From: Harmonia axyridis
Lineage: Eukaryota; Arthropoda; Insecta; Coleoptera; Coccinellidae
DNA length: 64,000 nucleotides
Assembly (NCBI RefSeq): GCF_914767665.1
Contig: NC_059508.1
Coordinates: 22,976,001 to 23,040,000, forward strand
Reading direction: 5' to 3'
Below are positions 39,172-51,029 of the stretch, piece by piece. How positions within the stretch are numbered: position 1 is the first letter of the stretch; every line of letters starts with the position of its first letter. The notes beneath the pieces are model-generated. The model made no database searches, was not told where the DNA came from, and saw only the letters and a program-made list of their open reading frames with translations. The position numbers were made by a program, and so were the translations under genes.

Positions 39172-40129
39172 TCACACCGTATCACTCCTTCGATAAAATA
39201 ATAAATAAGGAACTCTATCTCCTTGACGTTTAAGAACATCTTCTTCCGTAACTCTGTTTATTTTAGAGTCATCAAACCTCAACCATGTATTATACCCCGA
39301 ATGGAAAGTATCTGCTATATAATGCCCATAGCTGGCCTCCTTTCCTACATGATATACTACAGATATTGATTTATATTGTCTCTCCGCTGAAGTATTCGTC
39401 CTTCCAGATAATATTTTAGAATCAATCTGCAGATTAATGGGAAATTCTATAGTCTTCATTATTTCAGTGCAGCCATTCATTCTGTATTCGAAGCATTTCA
39501 AATGTAATACTAAAACTACAGGCAACTTCTCTATCATCACTTGCTGCCATGCTTCAACCGTTTCTTTCGTTTTCGATGATGTTAGACCCTCTAGTTTGTT
39601 CTTGGTTGTAAGGCCTTCTAATGCTTCAGCTATGTTATTTGCTTTCTTAATATTTAATGGCAATGTTAGGAATGGTTCAATATTTTCTGAAGTTTCGTCT
39701 CCGGTTTTATGGATTCTTGAACAGAGAAGTCCTCCGAATATATCACTAATCGGTGTCTTGTCCATTTGTATTTCTCTTGTTACATTCCCTTCGTTCCTAG
39801 GATCAATAACTTTCCAATCATCCACATCTATTTTCACTTCTTTTTTAGCTGCTTGAATATTTTCGTCATGGCTAATCAATTTCATTATTCCCATCATTTC
39901 ATCATTGAGTCCATTCAACAGAAGGCCCAAGAATTCTTCGGCGTCTTCTTGTCGGCCTTCAAAAAGGAAAGAATCGCTACGTGTTCCGTTTAGCATCGTA
40001 TAAAACGATGAGGCCTCAAACGAATTGCCATTGTCTATATTGACGAAAGTTTGCTTCTTGTTCTTCTTTTTTGAACGTGACTTGCGTCTTACATTGGGGA
40101 GATTATCGAAGTTATTCATAAATTTACAC
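39172..40129 (-). CDS. Usp10: USP10 copy 2 exon 5 (315 codons open from internal Met)
   Basis: The acceptor is CCAG just upstream of 40129. From the Met at 40117-40119 the frame is open for 315 residues: GRQEDAEEF (55-63), a low-conservation insert, PISDIFGG (123-130), LPVVLVLHLK (199-208), the His box YGHYIADTF (His 266) and the Asp pair in RFDD (283-284), ending RRSDTV. It differs from copy 3 at a few residues, for example NGT for NET and LFEGR for LVEGR. Family members need the Cys box from exon 4 for catalysis. Confidence 0.8.
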
Positions 40130-40209
40130 CTGGATTAGTTGAATAATGAAAATACATATACAAAATTGTTATTCAATCAAAGTTGCAAATTATATTAATT
40201 TATACTTAC

Positions 40210-40411
40210 ATATTTTCACTCATTGTTATTGATTTCAGTGCATTATTGTCAGTGAAGTTCTCTGATAGCCGTTTGAGGAGATTACAAAGTGGTGGGCAAG
40301 CAAGTAAGGCTTGTAATATTGAGTTTATATAACAAAAATTACTTTTGTTTCGTAAACACCTGGGTTTAAAACTGGTTTGCGTCCCAGCAATTTAATAGTT
40401 CTTGAGAAATT
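40210..40411 (-). pseudogene. Usp10: USP10 copy 2 exon 4 (Cys kept, premature TAA)
   Basis: Reads EFLKNY then TAA (40392-40394), where copy 1 has AAA (Lys). Downstream the frame contains SNFCYINSILQALLACPP with the catalytic Cys. The conserved PRGL reads PRCL. Confidence 0.85.
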
Positions 40412-40609
40412 CTGAAAATTTAAAAATGTTACTAACCATGATAGAAACTTGAATTTTCACTGATAACTGTAGGTGAAAACCAAAGCATTCCACTTTTCAT
40501 CGAGTAAAATGGGTTCAACTAAGTAAAATAATTATCTACAGTAGATGTAAGCAAATTGTTAGTTGAAAGTAAGATAAATATATAAAAAAAGATATGGTTT
40601 TGAACTCAC

Positions 40610-41017
40610 CTCCTAACATATGAGTGGCTGAATCTATTTTTTTGACTACTTTTGTATGTTTTAAAGATGTTACATGTGGATCATTAATTTTATTGTCTAT
40701 TTTCTCATTCGATATTGTTTTAACATCTTTATCAAATAGACTAGCCCATGATTTTTTCCATACATTCACTGTGGGCTCCTCAATTTTAGATTCATTTTTA
40801 TTCGAGATGCTACTTTCAATTTTTTCAATTGTCCTATTGGAAATTGTATCATTTTTGATTATCTCTGTATTATCTCTTGCAATAATTTCAACTGTTTTTA
40901 CAGCTGAACTAGGGGGAGTTGAAGGTTTCGAATGTTTTCCTGTCATCTCATTCTGGATAAAAGGTTTTGTAATTGATAATCCATTGTAATTGATTACAGA
41001 TTTTCTACACTCATTTT
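40610..41017 (-). CDS. Usp10: USP10 copy 2 exon 3 (open)
   Basis: 408 nt, open throughout, CAG acceptor and GTGAGT donor. It encodes the linker with a Pro-rich STPPSS stretch and VNVWKKSWASLFDKDVKTI, which corresponds to the SWASLF segment of USP10 N-terminal to the protease core. The exon ends in phase 1 (ATHMLG|G), so it joins exon 4 as ATHMLGEFLKNY. Confidence 0.75.
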
Positions 41018-41415
41018 CTGAAAAAGTTGATATTAGTTGACTCATTATTATATTACATATTCATATTGACCATGAATAATTCTTTTAAGATCTCTATACT
41101 TACTTGCAGAAATTTTTTGTTTAACTCTACAGGGTAATTTGTATTCACTAGAATTGGTAAATAATTTATTATTAATAATACCTCTTCTTCTTCTAACTGA
41201 GTTAACTCCAAGAAATGTAGATTCTGAAAAAAAAAATAACAATATAATAGTGGAAATCATTTTGGAAATTATAATATTTCTGTATATAGTATATCCAAAG
41301 TCCCTTGAAATAGTCTATAAAAACGCTTGGCCAGAGATGATTGCAAAACAGTCATAAACCAGTAAGGCGAAATTTATATCCCTTAGTGGAAGCAGAAGGC
41401 TGAATGATAATGATG

Positions 41416-41531
41416 TACAGAGTGATTCACCGCGATGGCTTATTGTTTATGGAAAACTTATAAAAATTTTGTGCTGAAAATTTAATCAATTTCAGATTAC
41501 TACCTTCTTATTTCAAACGGCACACCCAGTA
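41416..41531. mobile_element. 116-bp MITE-like element, copy 2
   Basis: Same element and length as 34978-35093, with one change in the left end (TACAGAGTG). Confidence 0.4.
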
Positions 41532-41820
41532 TATTAGTGCATTATCAGATAGCTTGGTTGATGATAATTTCAGCAATATGGCAATACTTGAGTATAAGCT
41601 GAACAGTTCATAAGTTGAAGAGATTCCTATAGATATCTAATGAAAAGTTTTTCGGAAAAATCTTTATTTTTTTATTCATTCAGTCAAATTTACGTAGATA
41701 TAAAAAGAGAGGGGTCTCAAGCAAACTCTATACTTGAAGAGTTTTCGAGGAAAAACTTCAACTCAGGAAAACTGCAATTTCTCATTGAATGGAGTAGTCT
41801 ATGACTTCCAGAAAACATGA

Positions 41821-42585
41821 AAAAAAACTAAAAATTAAAAACTTAAAAAAATTAAAAATTAAACAGTATTAGCTATTTCAGGACTTTGGACTCTTTATTC
41901 TTTTTTCTTTGCTCTTGAAATCAGGTGAATTTCGCTCAATATAATAAAAAAAAACTTGACCAAACTTCATAATTTTCCCCTGTGTTCAGCGGCGCTACGT
42001 TCTCCTACTTCTGTAACCTAGATAAATGAGGATATTTTGGAAGATCGTACCTCATGCACTCGAATCATGTAATTTTTTTTTGTTTCACAAAAATCACAAA
42101 TATACCAGTCATGAACTCTGAATTAACCTATATCTATAATGACCCAAAACAAAACACTCATTAATTTCCGTTTTATAACCTATTATTCCTTTTCCTGGGT
42201 CAGAACAATTTTTTTGGAGAATTCTCGTCTCTGATTACTATGAAATTTCTTTTTTCTATTGGTCCTCTAATTCACTTGAAAATCTAAACTCAGTTGAATA
42301 ATTACTCAAAAAAAAGTTCTGTCCAAGGTCAGATTGGATTTCTTTAAATTTTATTATCCTGGATATTAGACATGAGAACTCAGAATATATTGAATTTCTC
42401 TCTTACTACAGTTGAAGGTCTATGCTTATAATTTACATCTGGTGTACGCTAGTAGTTTCGATTGTCTGGGATACCAACTATTCAATGGCATAGGCCTCGA
42501 TTTGGTAACATTTTGGATGTTCCACCATTTACTAATGTACATGCCTAAAACCTCTAGAATTTGCTTCTGAATAAGGATTGGTCAA
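41821..42585. repeat. Inverted fragment closing Island A
   Basis: After an A-rich, low-complexity joint (about 41821-41867, repeated AAAAATTA), 41868-42585 is the reverse complement of about 31675-32395 in unit 1 (for example CTATTTCAGGACTTTGGACT). It then joins satellite. Confidence 0.85.
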
Positions 42586-45500
42586 TTTTTCATCGTATTG
42601 CACAGGGACGAAAGCTTGACACGCGTGTCTAAGGAAACCACTTTGGTATAAGGGACTGTTCTTATTCCCTTTTTTTTTGTTTGATTCACAATTATCCAAG
42701 TGGGCCATTCCACATTGTTGATTTTCTTGGACTCGGATGTCACGCAGGTAGCTATAATCTCCCACGTGGTAAGGTCAATTGCTGCTGTAACCACAAATGC
42801 ACGACTGACTTCTGTTGTTGATTTCATTCGTTTGTTATTTTCTTCAATGTTTCTCATTCTTACACATTTCATCGTATTGCACAGGGACGAAAGTTTGACA
42901 CGCGTGTCTAAGGAAACCACTTTGGTATAAGGGACTGTTCTTATTCCCTTCTTTTTGTTTAATGAACAATTATCCAAGTAAGCCATTCCACATTGTTGAT
43001 TTTCTTGGACTCGGATGTCACGCAGGTAGCTAGAATCTCCCACGTGGTAAGGTCAATTGCTGCTGTAACCACAAATGCACGACTGACTTCTGTTGTTGAT
43101 TTCATTTGTTTGTTTTTTCCTTCTATGTTTCTCATTCTTACACTTTTCATCGTATTGCACAGGGACGAAAGCTTGACACACGTGTTTATGGAAACCACAT
43201 TCGTATAAGGGACTGTTCTTACTTCATTCTTTCTGTATAATGATCAATTATCCAAGTAAGTCATTCCACATTGTTGATTTTCTTGGACTCGGATGTCACG
43301 CAGGTAGCTATAATCTTCCACGTGGTAAGGTCAATTGCTGCTGAAATCACAAATGCACGACTGACTTCTGTTGTTGATTTCATTTGTTTGTTATTTCCTT
43401 CAATGTTTCTCATTCTAACACTTTTCATCGTATTGCACAGGGACGAAAGCTTGACACACGTGTCTAAGAAAACCACTTTGGTATGAGGGACTGTTCTTAT
43501 TCCCTTCTTTTTGTTCAATCAACAATTATCCAAGTAAGCCATTCCACATTGTTGATTTTCTTGGACTCGGATGTCACGCAGGTAGCTATAAGCTCCCACG
43601 TGGTAAGGTCAATTGCTGCTGTAACCACAAATGCACGACTGACTTCTGTTGTTGATTTCATTTGTTTGTTATTTCCTTCTATGTTTCTCATTCTAACACT
43701 TTTCATCAAATTGCACAGGGACGAAAGCTTGACACACGTGTCTAAGGAAACCACTTTGGTATAAGGGACTTCTCTCATTCTCTTTTTTTTGTTTAATCAA
43801 CAATTATCCAAGTAGGCCATTCCACATTGTTGATTATCTTGGACTCGGATGTCACGCAGGTAGCTATAATCTCCCACGTGGTAAGGTCAATTGCTGCTGT
43901 AACCACAAATGCACGACTGACTTCTAATGTTGATTTCATTTGTTTGTTATTTCCTTCAATGTTTCTCATTCTAACACTTCTCATCGTATTGCACAGGGAC
44001 GAAAGCTTGACACGCGTGTCTAAGGAAACCACTTTGGTATAAGGGACTGTTCTTATTCTCTTCGTTTTGTTTAATGAACAATTATCCAAGTAAGCCATTC
44101 CACATTGTTGATTTTCTTGGACTCGGATGTCACGCAGGTAGCTATAATCTCCCCCGTGGTAAGGTCAATTGCTGCTGTAACCACAAATGCACGACTGACT
44201 TCTGTTGTTGATTTCATTTGTTTGTTATTTCCTTCTATGTTTCTCATTCTAACACTTTTCATCGTATTGCACAGGAACGAAAGCTTGACACAGGTGTCTA
44301 AGGAAACCACTTTGGTATAAGGGACTGTTCTTATTCCCTTCTTTTTGTTTAATGAACAATTATTCAAGTAAGCCGTTCCACATTGTTGATTTTCTTGGAC
44401 TCAGATGTCACGCAGGTAGCTATAATCTCCCACGTGGTAAGGTCAATTGCTGCTGTAACCACAAATGCACGACTGACTTCTGTTGTTGATTTCATTCGTT
44501 TGTTATTTTCTTCGATGTTTCTCATTCTAACACTTTTCATCGTATTGCACAGGGACGAAAGCTTGACACACGTGTCTATGGAAACCACATTGGTATAAGG
44601 GACTGTTCTTACTTCATTCTTTCTGTATAATGATCAATTATCCAAGTAAGCCATTCCACATTGTTGATTTTCTTGGACTCGGATGTCACGCAGGTAGCTA
44701 TAATCTCCCACGTGGTAAGGTCAATTGCTGCTGTAATCACAAATGCACGACTGACTTCTGTTGTTGATTTGATTTGTTTGTTATTTCCTTCAATGTTTCT
44801 CATTCTAACACTTTTCATCGTATTGCACAGGGACGAAAGCTTGACACGCGTGTCTAAGGAAACCACTTTGGTATGAGGGACTGTTCTTATTCCCTTCTTC
44901 TTGTTAAATGAACAATTATCCAAGTAAGCCATTCCACATTGTTGATTTTCTTGGACTTGGATGTCACGCAGGTAGCTATAATCTCCCACGTGGTAAGGTC
45001 AATTGCTGCTGTAACCACAAATGCACGACTGACTTCTGTTGTTGATTTAATTCGTTTGTTATTTTCTTCAATGTTTCTCATTCTAACACTTTTCATCGTA
45101 TTGCACAGTGACGAAAGCTTGACACACGTGTCTAAGGAAACCACTTTGGTATGAGGGACTGCTCTTCTTCCCTTTTTTCTTTTTGATGAACAATTATCCA
45201 AGTAAGCCATTCCACATTGTTGATTTTCTTGGACTAGGATGTCACGCAGCTAGCTATAATTTCCCACGTGGTAAGGTCAATTGCTGCTGTAACCACAAAT
45301 GCACGACTGACTTCTGTTGTTGATTTCATTCGTTTGTTATTTCCTTCTATGTTTCTCATTCTAACACTTTTCATCGTATTGCACAGGGACGAAAGCTTGA
45401 CACACGTGTCTGAGAAAACCACTTTGGTATGAGGGACTGTTCTTATTCCCTTTTTTTTGTTTAATCAACAATTATCCAAGTAAGCCATTCCACATTGTTG

Positions 45501-48500
45501 ATTTTCTTGGACTCGGATGTCACGCAGGTTGCTATAATCTCCCACGTGGTGAGGTCAATTGCAGCTGTAACCATAAATGCACGACTGACTTCTGTTGTTG
45601 ATTTCATTTGTTTGAAATTTCCTTCAATGTTTCTCATTCTAACACTTTTCATCGTATTGCACACGGACGAAAGCTTGACACACGTGTCTAAGGAATCAAC
45701 ACTGGTATGAGGGACTGTTCTTATTCCCTTTTTTCTGTTAGATGAACAATTATCCAGATAAGCCTTTTCACATTGTTGATTTTCTTGGACTCGGATTTCA
45801 CGCAGGTAGCTATAATCTCCCACGTGGTAAGATCAATTGCTGCTTTAACAATAAATGGACGGCTGACTTCTGTTGTTGATTTCATTTGTTTGTTGTTAAA
45901 TTCAATGTTTCTCATTCTAACTTTTTTCATCGTATTGCACAGGGACGAAAGCTTGACACACGTGTCTAAGGAAACCACATTGATATAATGGACTGTTCTT
46001 ATTCTCTTCTTTTTGTTTGATGAACAATTATCCAAGTAAGCCATTTCACATTGTTGTTTTTCTTGGTCTCGGATGTCACGCAGGTAGCTATAATCTCTCA
46101 ATTGGTAAGGTCAATTGCTGCTGTAACCACAAATGCACGACTGACTTCTATTGTTGATTTCATTTGTTTGTTATTTCCTTCAATCTTCCTCATTCTAACA
46201 CTTTTCATCGTATTGCACAGAGACGAAAGCTTGGCACACGTGTGTAAGGAAACCACATTAATATAATGGACTGTTCTTATTCTCTTCTTTTTGTTTGATG
46301 AACAATTATCCAAGTGAGCCATTTCACATTGTTGTTTTTCTTGGTCTCGGATGTCACGCAGGTAGCTATAATCTCTCATTTGGTGAGGTCAATTGCTGCT
46401 GTAACCACAAATGCACGACTGACTTCTGTTGTTGATTTCATTCGTTTGTTATTTCCTTCAATCTTCCTCATTCTAACACTTTTTATCGTATTGCACAGAG
46501 ACGAAAGCTTGACACACGTGTCTAAAGAAAACACATTGATATAAGGGACTGTTCTTATTCTCTTCTTTTCGTTTAATGAACAATTATCCAAGTAAGCCAT
46601 TTCACATTGTTGTTTTTCTTGGTCTCGGATGTCACGCATGTAGCTACAATCTCTCAATTGGTAAGGTCAATTGCTGCTGTAACCAAAACTGGACGACTGA
46701 CTTCTAATGTTGATTTCATTTGTTTGTTATTTCCTTCAATGTTTCTCATTCTAACACTTCTCATCGTATTGCACAGGGACGAAAGCTTGACACAGGTGTC
46801 TGAGGAAACCACTTTGGTATAAGGGACTGTTCTTATTCCCTTCTTTTTGTTTAATGAACAATTATTCAAGTAAGCCGTTCCACATTGTTGATTTTCTTGG
46901 ACTCAGATGTCACGCAGGTAGCTATAATCTCCCACGTGGTAAGGTCAATTGCTGCTGTAACCACAAATGCACGACTGACTTCTGTTGTTGATTTCATTCG
47001 TTTGTTATTTTCTTCAATGTTTCTCATTCTAACACTTTTCATCGTATTGCACAGGGACGAAAGCTTGACACACGTGTCTATGGAAACCACATTGGTATAA
47101 GGGACTGTTCTTACTTCATTCTTTCTGTATAATGATCAATTATCCAAGTAAGCCATTCCACATTGTTGATTTTCTTGGACTCGGATGTCACGCAGGTAGC
47201 TATAATCTCCCACGTGGTAAGGTCAATTGCTGCTGTAATCACAAATGCACGACTGACTTCTGTTGTTGATTTGATTTGTTTGTTATTTCCTTCAATGTTT
47301 CTCATTCTAACACTTTTCATCGTATTGCACAGGGACGAAAGCTTGACACGCGTGTCTAAGGAAACCACTTTGGTATGAGGGACTGTTCTTATTCCCTTCT
47401 TCTTGTTAAATGAACAATTATCCAAGTAAGCCATTCCACATTGTTGATTTTCTTGGACTCGGATGTCACGCAGGTAGCTATAATCTCCCACGTGGTAAGG
47501 TCAATTGCTGCTGTAACCACAAATGCACGACTGACTTCTGTTGTTGATTTAATTCGTTTGTTATTTTCTTCAATGTTTCTCATTCTAACACTTTTCATCG
47601 TATTGCACAGTGACGAAAGCTTGACACACGTGTCTAAGGAAACCACTTTGGTATGAGGGACTGCTCTTCTTCCCTTTTTTCTTTTTGATGAACAATTATC
47701 CAAGTAAGCCATTCCACATTGTTGATTTTCTTGGACTAGGATGTCACGCAGCTAGCTATAATTTCCCACGTGGTAAGGTCAATTGCTGCTGTAACCACAA
47801 ATGCACGACTGACTTCTGTTGTTGATTTCATTCGTTTGTTATTTCCTTCTATGTTTCTCATTCTAACACTTTCATCGTATTGCACAGGGACGAAAGCTTG
47901 ACACACGTGTCTGAGAAAACCACTTTGGTATGAGGGACTGTTCTTATTCCCTTTTTTTTGTTTAATCAACAATTATCCAAGTAAGCCATTCCACATTCTT
48001 GATTTTCTTGGACTCGGATGTCACGCAGGTTGCTATAATCTCCCACGTGGTGAGGTCAATTGCAGCTGTAACCATAAATGCACGACTGACTTCTGTTGTT
48101 GATTTCATTTGTTTGAAATTTCCTTCAATGTTTCTCATTCTAACACTTTTCATCGTATTGCACACGGACGAAAGCTTGACACACGTGTCTAAGGAATCAA
48201 CACTGGTATGAGGGACTGTTCTTATTCCCTTTTTTCTGTTAGATGAACAATTATCCAGATAAGCCTTTTCACATTGTTGATTTTCTTGGACTCGGATGTC
48301 ACGCAGGTAGCTATAATCTCCCACGTGGTAAGATCAATTGCTGCTTTAACAATAAATGGACGGCTGACTTCTGTTGTTGATTTCATTTGTTTGTTGTTAA
48401 ATTCAATGTTTCTCATTCTAACACTTTTCATCGTATTGCACAGGGACGAAAGCTTGACACACGTGTCTAAGGAAACCACATTAATATAATGGACTGTTCT

Positions 48501-49628
48501 TATTCTCTTCTTTTTGTTTGATGAACAATTATCCAAGTAAGCCATTTCACATTGTTGTTTTTCTTGGTCTCGGATGTCACGCAGGTAGCTATAATCTCTC
48601 AATTGGTAAGGTCAATTGCTGCTGTAACCACAAATGCACGACTGACTTCTATTGTTGATTTCATTTGTTTGTTATTTCCTTCAATCTTCCTCATTCTAAC
48701 ACTTTTCATCGTATTGCACAGAGACGAAAGCTTGGCACACGTGTGTAAGGAAACCACATTAATATAATGGACTGTTCTTATTCTCTTCTTTTTGTTTGAT
48801 GAACAATTATCCAAGTAAGCCATTTCACATTGTTGTTTTTCTTGGTCTCGGATGTCACGCAGGTAGCTATAATCTCTCATTTGGTGAGGTCAATTGCTGC
48901 TGTAACCACAAATGCACGACTGACTTCTGTTGTTGATTTCATTCGTTTGTTATTTCCTTCAATCTTCCTCATTCTAACACTTTTTATCGTATTGCACAGA
49001 GACGAAAGCTTGACACACGTGTCTAAAGAAAACACATTGATATAAGGGACTGTTCTTATTCTCTTCTTTTCGTTTAATGAACAATTATCCAAGTAAGCCA
49101 TTTCACATTGTTGTTTTTCTTGGTCTCGGATGTCACGCATGTAGCTACAATCTCTCAATTGGTAAGGTCAATTGCTGCTGTAACCAAAACTGGACGGCTG
49201 ACTTCTGTTGTTGATTTCATTTGTTTGTTATTTCCTCCAATGTTTCTTATTAAGCCATTCCACATTTTTGATTTCCTCCCACGTGGTAAGGTCAATTGCT
49301 GCTGTATCCAAAACTGGACGGTTGACTTCTGTTGTTGATTTCATTCGTTTGTTATTTCCTTCAATGTTTCTTACTCTAACACTTTTTGTCGTATTGCTGA
49401 GGGATGAAAGCTTGACACACGTGTCTAAGGAAACCACTTTGGTATAAAGGACTGTTCTTATTTCCTTTTTTTTGTTTAATCAACAATTATCCAAGTAGGC
49501 CATTCCACATTGTCGATTTTCTTGGACTCGGATGTCTCGCAGGTAGCTATAATCTCCCACGTGGTGAGGTCAATTGCTGCTGTAACCACAAATGCACGAC
49601 TGACTTCTGTTGTTGATTTCATTTGTTT
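42586..49628 (+). repeat. Satellite array A3, F orientation
   Basis: About 25 monomers in F orientation. It includes a divergent subfamily with TTGTTTTTCTTGGTCTCGG and CTCTCAATTGGTAAGG, and a heavily deleted monomer at about 49238-49300. The last part (49284-49628) matches, in inverse order, the variant monomers of A2 at about 10244-10740. Confidence 0.95.
44364..49237 (+). repeat. A3 nine-monomer higher-order repeat, two copies (2502 bp)
   Basis: Variant monomers at 44364-46865 recur in order from 46866 at an offset of 2502 (2501 after a single-base loss near 47872). They include those with CACACGGACGAAAGC, GTTTGTTGTTAAATTC and CTTGGCACACGTGTG. Confidence 0.85.
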
Positions 49629-49631
49629 ACC

Positions 49632-50851
49632 TCATGCACTCGAATCATGTAATTTTTTTTTGTTTCACAAAAATCACAAATATACCAGTCATGAACTCTG
49701 AATTAACCTATATCTATAATGTCCCAAAACAAAACACTCATTAATTTCCGTTTTATAACCTATTATTCTTTTTCTTGGGGCAGAACAATTTTTTTGGAGA
49801 ATTCTCGTCTCTGATTACTATAAAATTTCTTTTTTCTATTGGTCCTCTAATTCACTTGAAAATCAAAACTTAGTTGAATAATTACTCAAAAAAAAGTTCT
49901 GTCCAAGGTCAAATTGGATTTCTCTGAATTTTATCATCCTGGATATTAGACATGAGAACTCAGAATATATTGAATTTCTCTCTTACTACAGTTAAAGGTC
50001 TGTGCTTATAATTTACATCTGGTGTACGCTAATAGTTTCGATTGTCTGGGATACCAACTATTCAATGGCATAGGCCTCGATTTGGTAACATTTTGGATGT
50101 TCCACCATTTACTAATGTACATGCCTAAAACCTCTAGAATTTGCTTCTGAATAAGGATTGGTCAAGTCTATTCAATTCTTTTACATTTTTAGACCTCAGA
50201 TTTAAAAGAATAGAAAAATTCGTCGTTTTGCAATTCAGAATCAAACAATGAATAATTGACCAATGAAATAGAGTAATGTCTAGAAATGACAATGCATATG
50301 AAATATGAAAGCGAGGTTTCAAATGAATGAACTCTGCAATCGATTAAAAAGACGGCATTAAATTTCGAATGTAGAATCTTATATTGTCATTATTAGAACT
50401 CTTTATTGCTAAATTCATATGTTAGAATCTTATATTCAATTTTTATATTTTTTTATTTATAAAATCCCAATTCTATTCATGTTTCTTCGGACGAATACCA
50501 GTTTCTACTATGAAATGAATAATAACAATTCAATTGTATCTATCAATTTCAACATATGTGATCTCCAATTTCAATATCTTTTTTCAATTATTCCTGAAAA
50601 GTGATCATTCAAACTTTCATTCGTAACTTCACAAATAATTAATTACTCGACTATCTAATCATCATCAGTGAATAGTAACGAATATTCATAAATATCAACT
50701 ACTCACTGAATAGAAAACTATTCACTGAATAGCTAGAAGGCTAATTTCTTAGAGTATATTCTATGTTCTAAGGTAAATTTCATAGAAAACTTCAAAAAGG
50801 ATGAAAGTGTGGCGGTTTCTCATAAAGCTCCACATAGCAACAATAAACACA
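49632..50851. other. Island B left intergenic DNA, nothing recognised
   Basis: Reverse complement of the unit 1 intergenic stretch (about 31000-32205). No gene or RNA was supported. Confidence 0.6.
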
Positions 50852-50934
50852 GCATTCGGTAGCCTAGACGTTAAGAGGTAGACTCACTCACCGAGATGCG
50901 ACAAGGTGCCGGGTTCGAGTCCCGGCGGCTCCCG
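50852..50934 (+). promoter_or_regulatory. tRNA-like Pol III promoter segment, copy c
   Basis: A-box-like TAGCCTAGACGTTAAGAGG at 50860-50878 and B box GGTTCGAGTCC at 50912-50922. The T arm is perfect; acceptor pairing is lost. The first run of four or more T residues downstream is at 51240-51243, giving a predicted Pol III transcript of about 390 nt that would contain the hammerhead. Confidence 0.7.
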
Positions 50935-50953
50935 ATAATAATAAATTCCCCAA

Positions 50954-51029
50954 GCGTCTGTGACACGGCACACACAATTATACCAAAGTCACACTGATGA
51001 GTCCGGTGTGTGTGCCAGGGACGAAACGC
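50954..51029 (+). ncRNA. Hammerhead ribozyme, type III, copy c
   Basis: All core elements are intact: GCGT/ACGC stem III, GTC cleavage triplet, six-pair stem I, CTGATGA at 50994-51000, stem II, and GAAA at 51023-51026. Stem III could extend past one A-A mismatch (CA/TG). An 11-nt inverted repeat (TCCCGATAATA 50930-50940, TATTATCGGGA 51099-51109) encloses the ribozyme. Confidence 0.85.

Larger units (their letters stand above)
39172..41223 (-). pseudogene. Usp10: USP10-like deubiquitinase, copy 2 (disabled upstream, last exon open)
   Basis: Exon 2 41104-41223, exon 3 40610-41017, exon 4 40210-40411, exon 5 39172-40129. Lengths equal those of copy 3 and splice sites are intact (donors GTAAGT, GTGAGT, GTAAGT). 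Unlike copy 1, the catalytic Cys codon TGT (40332-40334) is kept. Two lesions prevent a complete product: a 4-bp deletion in exon 2 relative to copy 1, and TAA at 40392-40394 in exon 4, upstream of the Cys box. The His and Asp boxes in exon 5 are intact. A truncated protein starting inside exon 5 would lack the catalytic Cys. No upstream exons were recognised. Confidence 0.85.
36544..41820. repeat. Island A unit 2 (tandem copy of unit 1, truncated)
   Basis: Repeats the order of unit 1: half MITE, hammerhead, tRNA-like segment, intergenic DNA, USP10 exons 5 to 2, and the 116-bp element. It stops within the start of the 700-bp repeat, after CCAGAAAACATGAAAA near 41820. Confidence 0.85.
30121..42585. 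other. Island A: duplicated non-satellite segment within satellite
   Basis: Contains unit 1 (about 30121-36543), a truncated tandem unit 2 (about 36544-41820), and an inverted 0.7-kb piece (41868-42585). The hammerhead cores recur 6423 bp apart and the USP10 last exons 6440 bp apart. Both edges abut satellite abruptly: the left edge lies inside a MITE, and the right edge joins GGATTGGTCAA to TTTTTCATCGTATTGCAC. Everything recognisable on units 1 and 2 (USP10 exons, tRNA-like segment, hammerhead) is on the minus strand. Confidence 0.85.

Noticed and set aside
50852..50934. Functional tRNA gene.
   Set aside because: A and B boxes and the T arm fit, but acceptor strands do not pair, the anticodon loop lacks U33, and the segment between anticodon arm and T arm is irregular. 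Better explained as a tRNA-derived SINE head or pseudogene.
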